A stretch of 64,000 nt of DNA from an uncultured Clostridium sp. (GCA_900552135.1 URYN01000009.1:1-64000); one strand, 5' to 3'; shown: positions 1-9,568, counted from the first letter of the stretch. Notes: a model not told the origin generated them from the sequence alone. Numbers and translations: made by a program.

Positions 1-50
<50 letters not shown>

Positions 51-356
51 ATTAGTTATTTCCTAACGACAGTTATTATAATACCATGTTTTATTATTCT
101 TGTCAATACTAAATTTAAATTTTTTTAAAATTTTTATAATTTTTTGAAATCATTTTTAATGTTTAGTTTTTAGTGGATTTTTAAAGATTTACTGCTGTTT
201 TAATTTTTTAATTTAGTATCAAATTTAAAACTATGGTAAAAAACATTTTTCTCTTTTATTTATTTTAACAAAAGCATCAACGGCTTGAAATTTAAAATAC
301 TAAATTTCAAGCCGTTGTATGCTATTTATTTAAATCTTATTTTTGGATTTATTTTA
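51..356. other. AT-rich intergenic stretch
   Basis: These 306 bases contain no gene I can support. The only structure is the strong hairpin at 278-317 downstream of the pilin-like gene. The rest is A/T-rich sequence between that terminator and tRNA-Gly. Confidence 0.6.
278..317 (-). terminator. Hairpin terminator after the pilin-LRR gene
   Basis: A perfect 17-bp inverted repeat (arms 278-294 and 301-317, core CGGCTTGAAATTT) with a 6-base loop lies 39 bases past the stop of the surface protein gene. The T-tract on the minus strand is short and interrupted, but the stem is very strong. Confidence 0.7.
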
Positions 357-1751
357 TTATTCTGTATAATTGTAATTTATGTTTCCTTTTGTTATTACAT
401 TATTTATTGCATCATTGTCTTTTCCAATTGTAATTTGGCTCCATTCCTCTTGTGTTCCTTTGTAATTTATAGTTGCTAGTTTTGAGCCTATCCAAGTTCC
501 AAAAATCATGTCTTGCATTTCCTTTAAGCTCTTTGGTATTGTCATTGTAGTCATATTTTTACTATTCAGAAAAGCTCCTTTTCCAAGTATTTCAAATCCC
601 TCAGGTAATATAACCTCAATTAGATTAGTTTTCAAACTTTCATTGTTATCATATGGATCAAAACAATAAGATGCTGCAATCTTTGTTCCATCTTTTACTC
701 TTAGCACTGTATTTTCAGGCATATCTCCTTTATATGAATATAGCACTTTGCCAATGTATACTGCTCCATCAGGTTGCTTGTTATACCATGCTGTTCCATA
801 AAAAGCATTTTTTCCCATTGTTTTAATATCGTCACCTATAGTTATTTCTTCAAGACTAGTGCAATTAAAGAATGCATAAGATTCAATAGAAGTTACACTA
901 TCTGGAATATCAATTTTCTTTAATGCTGCACAATCACGAAAAGCTTCTTCTGATATTGTAGTCAAAGTACTTGGAAGTGTTACACTTGTAATATTATTAC
1001 AGCCATAAAACGGACAACGTCCTGTTGTTGTGCATCCATCTCCATACACTACTTTTTTAAGATTTAAAAAATATGAAAATCCATATCCAAAATAATTTAG
1101 ATCTGTTTCTTTTGGTATATATACTCCTGTAATTTTGTCATTTTTAGTCATATTTCCACAAGTCGCACCATATCTGTAAATCTTTGTAATTTCTGAAGAT
1201 ATTATTAAATCTCCAGTTTCTTCAATTTTATTAAAAGCATCTCTTTCAATTACCGCTGGTGTACCATTTTCTTTTATATTGTTTTCTCCATACATTTCAA
1301 TCATTAATTCTTCCCATGATTTTATCATGTTGGCTGTTCCAGTTTCATATAATCCAGGTGCTAGCTGACTCCAATCAACCAAATCACCTATTTCACCATT
1401 TTGTGCTATCGTGTATTTATGTTGAGTGTCTGTAAATGTAATTTTTAGGTTATCCCCATCTTCAGTTACAGTTACATTTTGATTTAATTTTTTTAGGTTA
1501 GTTTCCATCTCCTCACTACTTATAGTTGTTGCTAGGTAATTTTCACCTGTTCTGCATGCCGCATAAGCAAGACTTATTTGGTCCTTTTCACCTGCAACAA
1601 TTTGTTTTTCTTTTGCATCCTTTGCCTTTGCTATTACTCCATTATTGTCTAGTATTAAGTTTATGCTTACTCCTGCTAATATTAGCAAGACTACTATAGT
1701 TACTACAAGTGCAATTAGAGTAATTCCTTTTGTTTCTTTTATTTTTTTCAT
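357..1751 (-). CDS. Pilin-like surface protein with BspA-type leucine-rich repeats
   Basis: The 464-residue protein starts at the ATG preceded by GGGGGG; an upstream in-frame ATG has no ribosome-binding site. Residues 8-32 form a type IV prepilin-like leader: K-G, then ITLIALVVTIV and a hydrophobic helix. The usual Glu at position +5 after the cleavage Gly is replaced by Ala. A short charged helix follows, then a variable domain. From about residue 225 there are repeats of the LRR_5/BspA kind, with motifs such as LPSTLTTISEEAFRDC and IPDSVTSIESYAFFNC. Such repeats usually mediate surface binding. No pilus assembly genes are nearby. The leader is almost the same as that of the protein at 52914-54755. 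The surface role is inferred. Confidence 0.8.
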   Translation of the reverse strand: MKKIKETKGITLIALVVTIVVLLILAGVSINLILDNNGVIAKAKDAKEKQIVAGEKDQISLAYAACRTGENYLATTISSEEMETNLKKLNQNVTVTEDGDNLKITFTDTQHKYTIAQNGEIGDLVDWSQLAPGLYETGTANMIKSWEELMIEMYGENNIKENGTPAVIERDAFNKIEETGDLIISSEITKIYRYGATCGNMTKNDKITGVYIPKETDLNYFGYGFSYFLNLKKVVYGDGCTTTGRCPFYGCNNITSVTLPSTLTTISEEAFRDCAALKKIDIPDSVTSIESYAFFNCTSLEEITIGDDIKTMGKNAFYGTAWYNKQPDGAVYIGKVLYSYKGDMPENTVLRVKDGTKIAASYCFDPYDNNESLKTNLIEVILPEGFEILGKGAFLNSKNMTTMTIPKSLKEMQDMIFGTWIGSKLATINYKGTQEEWSQITIGKDNDAINNVITKGNINYNYTE

Positions 1752-1821
1752 TTCAACCCCCCTTTTCTTTTGCATATAATCATGCTATATATTTTATACC
1801 ATAATTATCCATAAAATTCCA

Positions 1822-3552
1822 TTATTTTTTATATTTGTAACAAAAAATTAACATACTTGAAATAATTGTAATTATAGAAATAAGGGCTGAAATTCTTTGT
1901 ATTATTGTCTTTTTGTAATAAAGCTTTACAGTTCCTTCCTTTATATCTCCTAAATATATCCTAATGAAGCCTTTTTCTGTTTTTTCTATTTTATATTGTG
2001 TTTTTCCATCTTCTGACTCTGCAGTGTATCCGTAATAATAATATCTTGGAATTTCTACGTAAGTATTCTCATAATCGTTGTTGCTAAATTTTATTGTTTC
2101 AATCAATCCATTTCTTGAATGTTCCCATTTTAAGCTTCTATTGTTGTCTTTGTACTTTTCTTCTATTTCATATCTTTTTGCTTTTATTTCATCAAATGCA
2201 TCGTTTTCTGCACCCTCAGGAAGATATACCCCATCACAAATATTGTAGATAAAATCTTCTTCTATTTCTAGTTGTTCCTTGCTGTCTACACCGTTATATT
2301 TTTCTAGTGCTTTTACACAAGCTTTTAGATATACCACCGAAAATGCACATTGAAAGATTAATATTGCTATGAATAGCAGTTTTCTCTTTTTTTCGTTTTT
2401 GTTTGATATATAATGGCATATTATACCGCAACCAATAGAGAAAAACGCAGCAACAGGTACTTCCATTCTGCTTGGAAATTGTATCATTTCTCCTATCTTA
2501 ATAATCTTTTTCCAAGGAAAATATTTTGTCATACATAGTAAGAGTATCAGGCCTGTAAATAGTGATATGTCACAGAATTTTGTGGCTTTATTATTTTCTT
2601 TTACAAATAGTCTTAGTACTATTATTATTGCAAATATAAAGCCTGAACCATAAGCCGCAGCCATATTATTTTTGTATTGTATTGTTCCAGAAAATATCTT
2701 TTCAATGTCTAATAGCCATCTTGTTGGTTTGTAGGTTTCCATAAGTGTTGTCATTTGGAATTTGTTATTCTTTAGCTGTTCCAACATTGGCATCCAGAAC
2801 GCTGCACTTATTAGCAGTGCCCAGATTGTAGCTTTTATAAATCCTAGCAATCTTTTTTTATTTGTTATTATTTCTTTTATGTTGCAAATTACTATGACAG
2901 CAGATATTGCAATCATTATTTCTGTCATTACAAGGTTTGAATTTAGAATTCCTACAAATCCTAAAGAAAGAATCCACCATTTTTTCTCATCATTAAATAT
3001 AAGTTCATAGAGTCCAAGTATTATGATTGGTATAAATATAAAACTTAATACTTCACCTATAAAAGCTTTCGTAACAAGCGTTATTATTCTATAACTGCAT
3101 GTCGTATATAAAACTGTCGAAATTGTTCCTGCATATTTACTACCACTTATTTTCTTTGAGCAAACATACATAGATACAGCTGTACCAAATCCACAAACTA
3201 CTATAAAAATTTTATACGCAACTATTAGGTTTGTTCCTACCAAATATAGTAAACACGGTAATAGCACAGAAATATTACCATAGAAAAATCCCATCGCATA
3301 TCCAAATCCGTTGGTATCTGTATGAATGTAAGCAGGTATATTTCCTGTTTTCCAACTGTTTACTATTCCCATTATTCTTGATAGATGGTATTCTGTGTCT
3401 ACACCTTTATAAAGTATTTTGTCAAACACAAATAGTGATGACATAAGAACACTTAGAATAATAACAGCTACAATTATTATATTTTCTTTTGTCATATATT
3501 TTTTCACTTTTGTTTTCATCTCCCTTTTGTTGTAATTAATTTTCAATAACAT
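1822..3552 (-). CDS. Polytopic membrane protein, PTPS-related/glycosyltransferase-like
   Basis: A 576-residue protein with about ten predicted membrane helices. Near the N-terminus, after the first helix, lies a D-T-E-Y-H-L-S-R-I segment followed by a G-F-G-Y-A-M-G-F-F-Y-G segment. This pattern resembles the '6-pyruvoyl-tetrahydropterin synthase related' membrane domain, whose members look like GT-C (GT39-type) glycosyltransferases. The last ~150 residues are soluble and probably extracytoplasmic, with one final helix. It lies between the surface protein and a GT2, which suggests cell-envelope polysaccharide or glycolipid work; this is inference. The start is uncertain: an AAGGGAG abuts the ATG of residue 12, too close for normal spacing. 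Confidence 0.55.
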   Translation of the reverse strand: MLLKINYNKREMKTKVKKYMTKENIIIVAVIILSVLMSSLFVFDKILYKGVDTEYHLSRIMGIVNSWKTGNIPAYIHTDTNGFGYAMGFFYGNISVLLPCLLYLVGTNLIVAYKIFIVVCGFGTAVSMYVCSKKISGSKYAGTISTVLYTTCSYRIITLVTKAFIGEVLSFIFIPIIILGLYELIFNDEKKWWILSLGFVGILNSNLVMTEIMIAISAVIVICNIKEIITNKKRLLGFIKATIWALLISAAFWMPMLEQLKNNKFQMTTLMETYKPTRWLLDIEKIFSGTIQYKNNMAAAYGSGFIFAIIIVLRLFVKENNKATKFCDISLFTGLILLLCMTKYFPWKKIIKIGEMIQFPSRMEVPVAAFFSIGCGIICHYISNKNEKKRKLLFIAILIFQCAFSVVYLKACVKALEKYNGVDSKEQLEIEEDFIYNICDGVYLPEGAENDAFDEIKAKRYEIEEKYKDNNRSLKWEHSRNGLIETIKFSNNDYENTYVEIPRYYYYGYTAESEDGKTQYKIEKTEKGFIRIYLGDIKEGTVKLYYKKTIIQRISALISIITIISSMLIFCYKYKK

Positions 3553-3660
3553 TGTCTATTTATGATCTCATTTTTATTTTTATCTGAACCTTCGTTATTT
3601 TTTTATTATATATGAATTATATTCTAAGTAAATATTTTTATATACTGGATAATTTAACAT

Positions 3661-4476
3661 CTATTTTACATTATACATTCCTAATTTTTCTTCCATTAGA
3701 CTTTTTATTAACAAATAAATTCCTTTTATTTTTCCTACTTTTGTTGAATATTTCTTTCCATCAGGATAGGCTCTTGTTACTGGTATTTCCAGAGTTTTTA
3801 ATCCAAGTTGATCTGCTCTTGTTGATAAATATGTAGAAATCTCATATGATTTGAATATTGGTCTAAAAGGTTTTACTTTTTCGTGCATTAAGTACTTTCT
3901 TGAATATCCCCTAAACAAGTTGGTTGTGTCTGTATATTTTTTCTTACAAATACTAGATATCATTTGAGCATGAATGTATTTTATTGCAAACTCTCTTGAT
4001 TTAGGAGTATTTATAGCTTGTCCTCCATCTATAAATCTAGAGCCCTGTATGTAATCATATCCTTCCTCTAGTTTTTCTACAAATTTCTTAACATCTTCTA
4101 TACTGTCTTTATTATTACCGTCTATTGTAATTATTCCTTTATAACCACATTCTAAAGCATAGTGGAAGCCTGCAATCAAAGCCTTTGATTGAGTATACTT
4201 TCTTTTTTCTTCCATTTCTATTAGAGTATTTATTCTATATTTTTTTAGATTTTCTGGCGATATTGAATCATCAGTCGTTCCACTATCTATTAATATTATA
4301 TCTGCAATGTCTGTAACTCCATTATCAATAGCTCTTTGAAGTTCTTTTTTTAATCTTTCTCCTTCATTTATTATTGGAATGCAAATACAATAATTGTTTT
4401 CTTTTTCTCTTAGCTTATGTATTTCATTTTTTGGTATTATTTCTATATTTTCCTCTTTTATTTTCTTACTTTTCAT
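3661..4476 (-). CDS. Family 2 glycosyltransferase (DPM1-like)
   Basis: 271 residues with a GT-A fold signature. There is an N-terminal nucleotide-sugar segment (C-I-C-I-P-I-I-N-E-G-E), the acidic stretch I-L-I-D-S-G-T-T-D-D, and I-T-I-D-G-N-N-K-D in the position of the metal-binding DxD motif. No membrane helix follows, so it resembles soluble dolichol-phosphate-mannose-synthase-like enzymes. Acceptor and sugar cannot be read from sequence. I chose the ATG at 4476 because AAAGGGA precedes it at good spacing. The upstream in-frame ATG at 4497 lies at the very end of the xerD terminator and has no ribosome-binding site. Confidence 0.75.
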   Translation of the reverse strand: MKSKKIKEENIEIIPKNEIHKLREKENNYCICIPIINEGERLKKELQRAIDNGVTDIADIILIDSGTTDDSISPENLKKYRINTLIEMEEKRKYTQSKALIAGFHYALECGYKGIITIDGNNKDSIEDVKKFVEKLEEGYDYIQGSRFIDGGQAINTPKSREFAIKYIHAQMISSICKKKYTDTTNLFRGYSRKYLMHEKVKPFRPIFKSYEISTYLSTRADQLGLKTLEIPVTRAYPDGKKYSTKVGKIKGIYLLIKSLMEEKLGMYNVK

Positions 4477-4497
4477 ATTTTTTCCCTTTATATTCAT

Positions 4498-4536
4498 AAA
4501 AATTGCCGTCCATAATAGTTATGTCGGCAATTTTTT
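4498..4536 (-). terminator. Terminator after xerD
   Basis: Inverted repeat AAATTGCCG/CGGCAATTT with a 16-base loop, followed on the minus strand by a T-run. It separates xerD from the downstream glycosyltransferase gene and ends exactly at that gene's upstream candidate ATG. Confidence 0.8.
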
Positions 4537-4609
4537 GTCAGTATATTAAATTATTCTATTTTCTACTTAGCAGCCAATAATATTGAATTTCAAGTTATTA
4601 GTCTATTTT

Positions 4610-5491
4610 TTAAGCTCTTGGATGAGCCTTTTTATATTCGTTTTTTATTCCGGGATCTTGGAATTGCATATAAACTTGTGTTGAAGATATATCTGAATGT
4701 CCTAGCATTGTTTGTATTGCTTTTAAATCAGCTCCATTTTGCAATAAATGTGTTGCAAATGAATGTCTTAATACGTGTGGTGTAATATCTTTTTCTATAT
4801 GAGCTTGTTCTTTGTAATATTTGACTATTTTCCAGAAACCCTGTCGTGTTAATCTTGTTCCATTTACATTTACAAATAAAGCATCTTCTTCTTCGTTTCT
4901 AATTAAATATGGTCTAGCATCATCCATGTATTCTTTTAATGCTTTTAAAGACATTGATCCAAGTGGTATGTTTCTAGATTTGCTTCTTCCTCTGCAAACT
5001 ACATATCCTTCGTCAAGTTTTACATCATCTAGATTAAGAGAAATCATTTCTGTTACTCTCATTCCAGTTGCATAGGCAAATTCAAGCATTGCCTTATCTC
5101 TTGTTCCTTTTAAATCAACATCCTTTGGTTGATCTAGTAATAGTTCAACTTCTTTGGAAGTTAATATGTTTGGAACTCTTTTTATTATTTTAGGTGATTC
5201 AATTGTAACTGTAGGATCTTTTTTTATTTTCTTTACTCTAATTAAGTATTGGTAGAAAGATCTAATTGAAGCTAAGCTTCTTGATATAGTAGATTCTTTT
5301 TTGTTTTCTTCTCTTAAATAATCCATATAGTCTATTATTGTTTCTTGAGTTGCTTTTAAATAGTTTATTTTGTTCTCTGATACGTATTTTTCATATTGTT
5401 CTATATCTCTTCTGTATGATTGTAATGTGTTATCTGATAACCTTTTGTCATCTTTAAGAAAATCTAAAAAAAGTTTAACTTGCTTTTCCAT
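4610..5491 (-). CDS. xerD: Site-specific tyrosine recombinase XerD
   Basis: 293 residues, the normal Xer length. XerC and XerD act at dif to resolve chromosome dimers before division. An N-terminal SAM-like DNA-binding domain (residues 1-~90) precedes the catalytic domain. All catalytic residues are visible: R145 (GMRVTE), K171, H239 and R242 (HVLRH), H265 (LGHSD) and the nucleophile Y274 (TQVYMQ). A GGGGAG site precedes the ATG. The neighbour spoIIM matches the Firmicute arrangement in which xerD sits beside spoIIM and endoQ, which supports XerD rather than an integrase. It ends in its own terminator. Confidence 0.93.
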   Translation of the reverse strand: MEKQVKLFLDFLKDDKRLSDNTLQSYRRDIEQYEKYVSENKINYLKATQETIIDYMDYLREENKKESTISRSLASIRSFYQYLIRVKKIKKDPTVTIESPKIIKRVPNILTSKEVELLLDQPKDVDLKGTRDKAMLEFAYATGMRVTEMISLNLDDVKLDEGYVVCRGRSKSRNIPLGSMSLKALKEYMDDARPYLIRNEEEDALFVNVNGTRLTRQGFWKIVKYYKEQAHIEKDITPHVLRHSFATHLLQNGADLKAIQTMLGHSDISSTQVYMQFQDPGIKNEYKKAHPRA

Positions 5492-5626
5492 TTGAACTCC
5501 CCTATTCTATATTTTTTATCAATAAGTAATGTTTTGTATCAATTTACATAACTTATGTATTGTTATATCAAAATATTGCAAAATTGTAAATAGATTTTTC
5601 TAAATTTCTACAAATATTTAAATTTT

Positions 5627-6277
5627 TTAACAATATTTCAAAAGCATGGAAGATATACCTCCTGATATGTACGCCTCTATGAATGAATTTAGTATTAGTA
5701 TCACTAACATAAAAACGGAAAATATTGTATGTTTTAGTATTTGTGTTTTTATGTTTTCTCTTCTTCTGTCTTCCATTATTTTTTTGTACAGCTTTACGCT
5801 ACTGGTTGCAAGTGCTATTATAATTGGAATATAAATTATGTTTTGCAATAGCATGGTTGAAGCAATAAACAATGTTCCTTTTGCTCCTCCAAGTGTTGCA
5901 ATTATGGATGCTGCTGTAAATCCAATGCAATACCCTTTGTAACCAATAAATAGATATATTAGTGGTACTCCAATTAGTGTTAAACCTAAGAACCATAGAA
6001 CTAAAGCTGTTATAAAATTTTTCATTATCGCGTTCCACAATAATTTTGTTGACGAAATTTGATAATTTTCTCTTATTCCATCTACGAAGTTTTGTATGTA
6101 ACTTTTTATTTGGTTCTCTTGTGTTTCTTTGCAATTATTAACAAATATTACTCCAAGTAAAACTCCTATAAAAAAAATTATTAATAGAATTAAACAAGTT
6201 TTAGAATTTGTTTGTATAAATTCTAATATGACATTGCTTATTCTATTTTTCTTTTGTTTCCTTGCGGTTCTATTCAT
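5627..6277 (-). CDS. spoIIM: Stage II sporulation protein M
   Basis: 216 residues, close to the B. subtilis protein. SpoIIM forms the DMP complex with SpoIID and SpoIIP in the septal membrane and drives septal peptidoglycan thinning and engulfment. The sequence has a short basic N-terminus, a helix at about residues 27-47, then four more hydrophobic segments with the family's G-Y-K-G-Y-C-I-G-F-T block in the middle and a last helix near the C-terminus. The start at 6277 has a perfect AGGAGG; the longer in-frame reading has none. Neighbouring xerD and endoQ give the expected context. Confidence 0.9.
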   Translation of the reverse strand: MNRTARKQKKNRISNVILEFIQTNSKTCLILLIIFFIGVLLGVIFVNNCKETQENQIKSYIQNFVDGIRENYQISSTKLLWNAIMKNFITALVLWFLGLTLIGVPLIYLFIGYKGYCIGFTAASIIATLGGAKGTLFIASTMLLQNIIYIPIIIALATSSVKLYKKIMEDRRRENIKTQILKHTIFSVFMLVILILNSFIEAYISGGISSMLLKYC

Positions 6278-6391
6278 TATAACTTTCCTCCTAAGATTCA
6301 AAATAGACATCATATAATTCTTATACATAATGTCTATTCTATAATCTTAGAAATAGAACTTAGAATTACCCAACATTCACTCAAAGTTTGT

Positions 6392-6413
6392 CAAATAGAG
6401 GTATCTCTATTTG
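6392..6413 (-). terminator. Short perfect hairpin after endoQ
   Basis: CAAATAGAG and CTCTATTTG form a 9-bp stem with a 4-base loop, 8 bases past the endoQ stop. The T-tract is weak. It probably ends the endoQ transcript before spoIIM. Confidence 0.6.
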
Positions 6414-6420
6414 ATTAAAA

Positions 6421-7629
6421 TTATTGTTCACTCTTAGCCGGTGTTTCTACTTTTCCGTATTTTCCGCCACCACCTGCGTGTATTTGCAATTTTCCTTCTC
6501 TTGAAGCAATAACTGCATCTGCTACTTTTTCTCCAACAACAGCTTCTATATCATCTCTTGAAAGTTTGTGAAGAATAGTCATTTCTGTTCCGAAGTTTTC
6601 TAATAATTTATCTATCGTTTTTGCTCCTAATCCTGGTATGAAACTTAATGGAACTTGGTAAATATATGGAGGTCTGTTCTTAGGGCTCTTGCTTTCTGCT
6701 TTATCTTTTATAAGTTCAATTCTGTCAAACACTCCAAATGTAACTTTCTTGCTTCCGCAGTAAGGGCAAACTTCAACTGGATATTTTGTTTCGATTACTT
6801 TATTGCAATCATCACAAAATGTTCTATGATATTTTCCAAGCTTTGGATCCAATCCATAGTTACAAAGTACTTTTCTTCCATCTTCATTCTTTAATGCCTT
6901 AACAATTTCTTTAAAGCTTATATCTGCTACTTGCATCTTGTTGTATTCCCTTGCAATTTTAGGAAGTGAATGTGCATCAGAGTTTGTAACAAAAGTTTTG
7001 TCTTCTAACTCTGTTATCATGTCTGCTAAATATGTATCTGCACTAAGTCCTAGCTCTATTGCAAATATCTTATCAAATTTTTCCTTGAATATGTCCTTCA
7101 TTCTGTCTACGCAATTTCCATAGTAGCTCTTAAACGGTGTAAAACAGTGTGCAGGAATTAGTATTCCATTGTATTTTTCTACTATATCAATAAGCTCATA
7201 TCCAGAAATGTCTGACCTTTGAGTGCTTAGTGTTATGTTTTTTATATGGTGGCTCATTTCTTCTGAGAATGCTTTTATATCTGATAAATGTGGAAAGAAA
7301 CAAACATTATGTGCTGCTCCGCATTTTCCATTTCTGCTTACTTCTGATGTTTCTACTTCGCTTCCAAGTAATATACAAACTTTATCCTTGTAGATTATTC
7401 CTCCATCTTCAATCTCATAAGCGTCTCCTGTTTTTAAGAACTCTTCAATATCTTCTATAACATAAGGAGATGCACAATCTATTATTCCAACAACATTTAT
7501 ACCTTTTCTTTCAGCACATTCCTTTGCGATATTCTCAAAATTCAAGCTTCTAGCCGCTGTTATCTTTATTGGTTTTCCATTTTTACTTCTTCCTATATGT
7601 ACATGTAAATCTGCAAATATTTCTTCCAT
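6421..7629 (-). CDS. endoQ: Endonuclease Q family DNA-repair nuclease (PHP domain)
   Basis: 402 residues. The N-terminal PHP domain opens with D7-L-H9-V-H11 and has further metal ligands in G-S-E-V-E-T, P-A-H-C-F and T-N-S-D-A-H-S. A four-cysteine zinc ribbon (C-D-D-C ... C-P-Y-C-G) follows near residues 275-300, then a helix-hairpin-helix around I-P-G-L-G-A-K-T. This domain order is that of EndoQ (YqxK in B. subtilis), which nicks DNA 5' of deaminated bases and abasic sites. AAAGGAG precedes the ATG. The family is shared by archaea and some Firmicutes. The C-terminus is a short Gly/Lys-rich tail. Confidence 0.85.
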   Translation of the reverse strand: MEEIFADLHVHIGRSKNGKPIKITAARSLNFENIAKECAERKGINVVGIIDCASPYVIEDIEEFLKTGDAYEIEDGGIIYKDKVCILLGSEVETSEVSRNGKCGAAHNVCFFPHLSDIKAFSEEMSHHIKNITLSTQRSDISGYELIDIVEKYNGILIPAHCFTPFKSYYGNCVDRMKDIFKEKFDKIFAIELGLSADTYLADMITELEDKTFVTNSDAHSLPKIAREYNKMQVADISFKEIVKALKNEDGRKVLCNYGLDPKLGKYHRTFCDDCNKVIETKYPVEVCPYCGSKKVTFGVFDRIELIKDKAESKSPKNRPPYIYQVPLSFIPGLGAKTIDKLLENFGTEMTILHKLSRDDIEAVVGEKVADAVIASREGKLQIHAGGGGKYGKVETPAKSEQ

Positions 7630-7789
7630 TTGTTACTCCTTTAATTTTGGATTTTTAATTTTTAATTATCTATTGTTTTATTATGAATTAGATTTCATTC
7701 TTACCGTATTTACTATATATAAAATTTTTCAATTTTTTCTCCATCTTAAACCGTTCTTCATTAACTCGTTCTTCAAGTTTGCAAAGAAA

Positions 7790-7830
7790 ATTTTCGCTAA
7801 GATAGGCAATAAATCCCATCTGGCGAAAAT
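7790..7830 (-). terminator. Hairpin after the 124-residue gene
   Basis: ATTTTCGC and GCGAAAAT arms, extended by AGAT/ATCT with one mismatch, lie 3 bases past the stop of the gene at 7834. The minus strand continues into T-rich sequence. Confidence 0.65.
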
Positions 7831-7833
7831 ACT

Positions 7834-8208
7834 CTATCTATCCATGAACCAGCTTTCATAAGCTCTATGAATATCTTGTCCATTTCCATTATCTTTTGCT
7901 TCAAAATCTTTTTCTTTATCCACAGCCTTTTCATCCATTTGATAATTTTCCACTCTACTTCTGTTGCTTGAAATTCTTTCGGGATTAACAACTTGCTCTA
8001 ATGGAATTCCACTCGCTCTGTATTGCAAAATGCTGTGTATTTTTCTCATGTCTCTAATATATGGAGCTGTATTTTCTTGGCTTACAGCATGCGAAATATA
8101 TGCCTCTCCTCTTGTTCTTCTAACATAATTATTAGCTTCTTTTACAGCTTGTGTTATTATGCCTGTTGTATTTGGAATTATAATATCTTTATTATTAGCT
8201 AAACTCAT
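7834..8208 (-). CDS. Hypothetical protein, coupled to upstream degenerate-HD gene
   Basis: 124 residues, no family recognised. It is hydrophilic with no signal peptide or membrane segment. The middle has T-R-G-E-A-Y-I-S-H-A-V-S-Q-E-N-T-A-P-Y-I-R-D-M; the C-terminal third is charged and probably disordered. The ATG overlaps the TGA of the upstream gene as ATGA, so the two are translationally coupled and probably act together. A terminator follows directly, making this the last gene of a two-gene transcript. Confidence 0.75.
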   Translation of the reverse strand: MSLANNKDIIIPNTTGIITQAVKEANNYVRRTRGEAYISHAVSQENTAPYIRDMRKIHSILQYRASGIPLEQVVNPERISSNRSRVENYQMDEKAVDKEKDFEAKDNGNGQDIHRAYESWFMDR

Positions 8209-8753
8209 ATCTTTATAGCCTCCATTCTATTTACAAAGTCTTTAAATACTTGTAAATATCTATTATCTTTTCCCTTCAAGTTTCTGTACTCAAGTAAGAC
8301 TAAAGCTTCATCAACTTTCATACCAATTCTTTCAGGCCTGTCCAAAAGCATACCACCAAACTGGTCTATTAATTCTAGAACATCTGCTTCAGGCTCTCTA
8401 GGTTCTGACCCACTATATCTGTTAATCTGCTCACATATTCTACAAAATTTTCTGTCAAATCCAAGTGTTTGTAGATATTCAGCGCCCTCTTTTGCATACG
8501 TTCTTACCTTATTCATATCTGTAAAATTATCAATCTTTTTACAGTTGCAAAGTAAACATGCAGTTATAAGCATGTTATTATCAAAATTAAGATTTGGCGT
8601 ATTATCAAGAAAAAGTTTTAAAAGCTCTGTTTTAAAAACCACTGAATTATCAAAAAAGATGTTACCTCTCTTATTTAAATAATACATGATTTCCATTTTT
8701 CTAATCCAGTCTTTTTCAGATAATATGTATTCTGCAAAAGTTTGACTCTCCAT
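8205..8753 (-). CDS. HD-like domain protein lacking the HD metal motif
   Basis: 182 residues, cytosolic. The stretch from about residue 58 has the helical rhythm of HD/HD-GYP proteins: I-T-A-C-L-L-C-N-C-K-K where A-x-L-x-H-D-I-G-K is expected, then A-K-E-G-A-E-Y-L-Q-T-L-G-F and a later L-I-D-Q-F-G-G-M-L-L-D segment. The metal-binding His and Asp are absent. If related, it is a non-catalytic relative with a binding or scaffold role; this is inference. GGGGG precedes the start and a good promoter lies at 8795-8823. The next gene is coupled by a 4-base overlap. Confidence 0.65.
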   Translation of the reverse strand: MESQTFAEYILSEKDWIRKMEIMYYLNKRGNIFFDNSVVFKTELLKLFLDNTPNLNFDNNMLITACLLCNCKKIDNFTDMNKVRTYAKEGAEYLQTLGFDRKFCRICEQINRYSGSEPREPEADVLELIDQFGGMLLDRPERIGMKVDEALVLLEYRNLKGKDNRYLQVFKDFVNRMEAIKI

Positions 8754-8794
8754 AGCAAGGTCCCCCTTATCTTTTCTACTGTTCTTTCAAGCTA

Positions 8795-8823
8795 ATTATA
8801 TTCTATTAATAGAGTAATTTCAA
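8795..8823 (-). promoter_or_regulatory. Sigma-A type promoter
   Basis: Minus-strand TTGAAA (8818-8823), 17-base spacer, TATAAT (8795-8800), about 40 bases upstream of the HD-like gene. Confidence 0.75.
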
Positions 8824-8938
8824 TTAAGTTACACAAATGTAATCTTATTGTAATATTTTAGCAATATTTTCCGTCTTTTTACTCTTCTCATTGCATATTT
8901 TTTTATTTCCCGGCACGCAATTCTTCTTTATTATTTGA

Positions 8939-9568
8939 TTATTCGTTAAACGATTTTTCAATCTTTTTTACTATGTTACATATTGCCTTTTGAGTTATTT
9001 CATTTTCTATTGTGTTATTCTCTATTATATAGTCACAATTATTTCTATAATATTCGTCATCTGGTTGGCTATTTAATCTTAGTTCTGCTTCTTCTACCGT
9101 TATATTATCTCTTTTGCAAATTCTTTCAAGTTTTTTCTCTTTTTTGGCAATTACACCAACAGTAATGGTACATTCTTGATTTAACCCACTCTCAAAAAGC
9201 AGAGGAACATCAATCACTATTATTACCATTCCTTGTTCCCTATACGATTTTATTTGTTCTTTTATGTTTGCAACTACATACTTTTGAGTAATTCTGTCAA
9301 GCTTTTCCTTTTCTTGATTATTGCTGAAAACTATTTTTGCTAGCTTTTTTCTGTTCAATTTTCCTTCTTCCAGTATATCTTCTCCAAATTCACGAATAAT
9401 AGATTTCATATATTCAGATTCAGAATTTTGCATACTTTTTGCAACTTGATCTGCATCAATAATTTCTGCTTTTATATTTTGTTCTAAATAATATTTTTTT
9501 ATAAATTCCGAAACATAAGATTTTCCGCTTCCAGAATTTCCTGTTATTCCTATAATCTTCACTGGCAT
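8939..9568 (-). CDS. coaE: Dephospho-CoA kinase
   Basis: 209 residues. CoaE phosphorylates the ribose 3'-OH of dephospho-CoA with ATP, the last step of CoA synthesis. The P-loop GNSGSGKS is at residues 10-17, followed by the family's I-D-A-D-Q-V-A acid substrate site and the P-L-L-F-E-S-G motif. The length is typical. The ATG at 9568 has no close ribosome-binding site. A GTG two codons downstream (9562) sits about 8 bases after GAGAA and could be the true start. Confidence 0.92.
   Translation of the reverse strand: MPVKIIGITGNSGSGKSYVSEFIKKYYLEQNIKAEIIDADQVAKSMQNSESEYMKSIIREFGEDILEEGKLNRKKLAKIVFSNNQEKEKLDRITQKYVVANIKEQIKSYREQGMVIIVIDVPLLFESGLNQECTITVGVIAKKEKKLERICKRDNITVEEAELRLNSQPDDEYYRNNCDYIIENNTIENEITQKAICNIVKKIEKSFNE

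Noticed and set aside
8903..8938. In-frame extension of coaE past its stop (N-K-E-E-L-R-A-G-K)
   Set aside because: CoaE already has full family length at the first stop; the short extension has no support and is probably chance.
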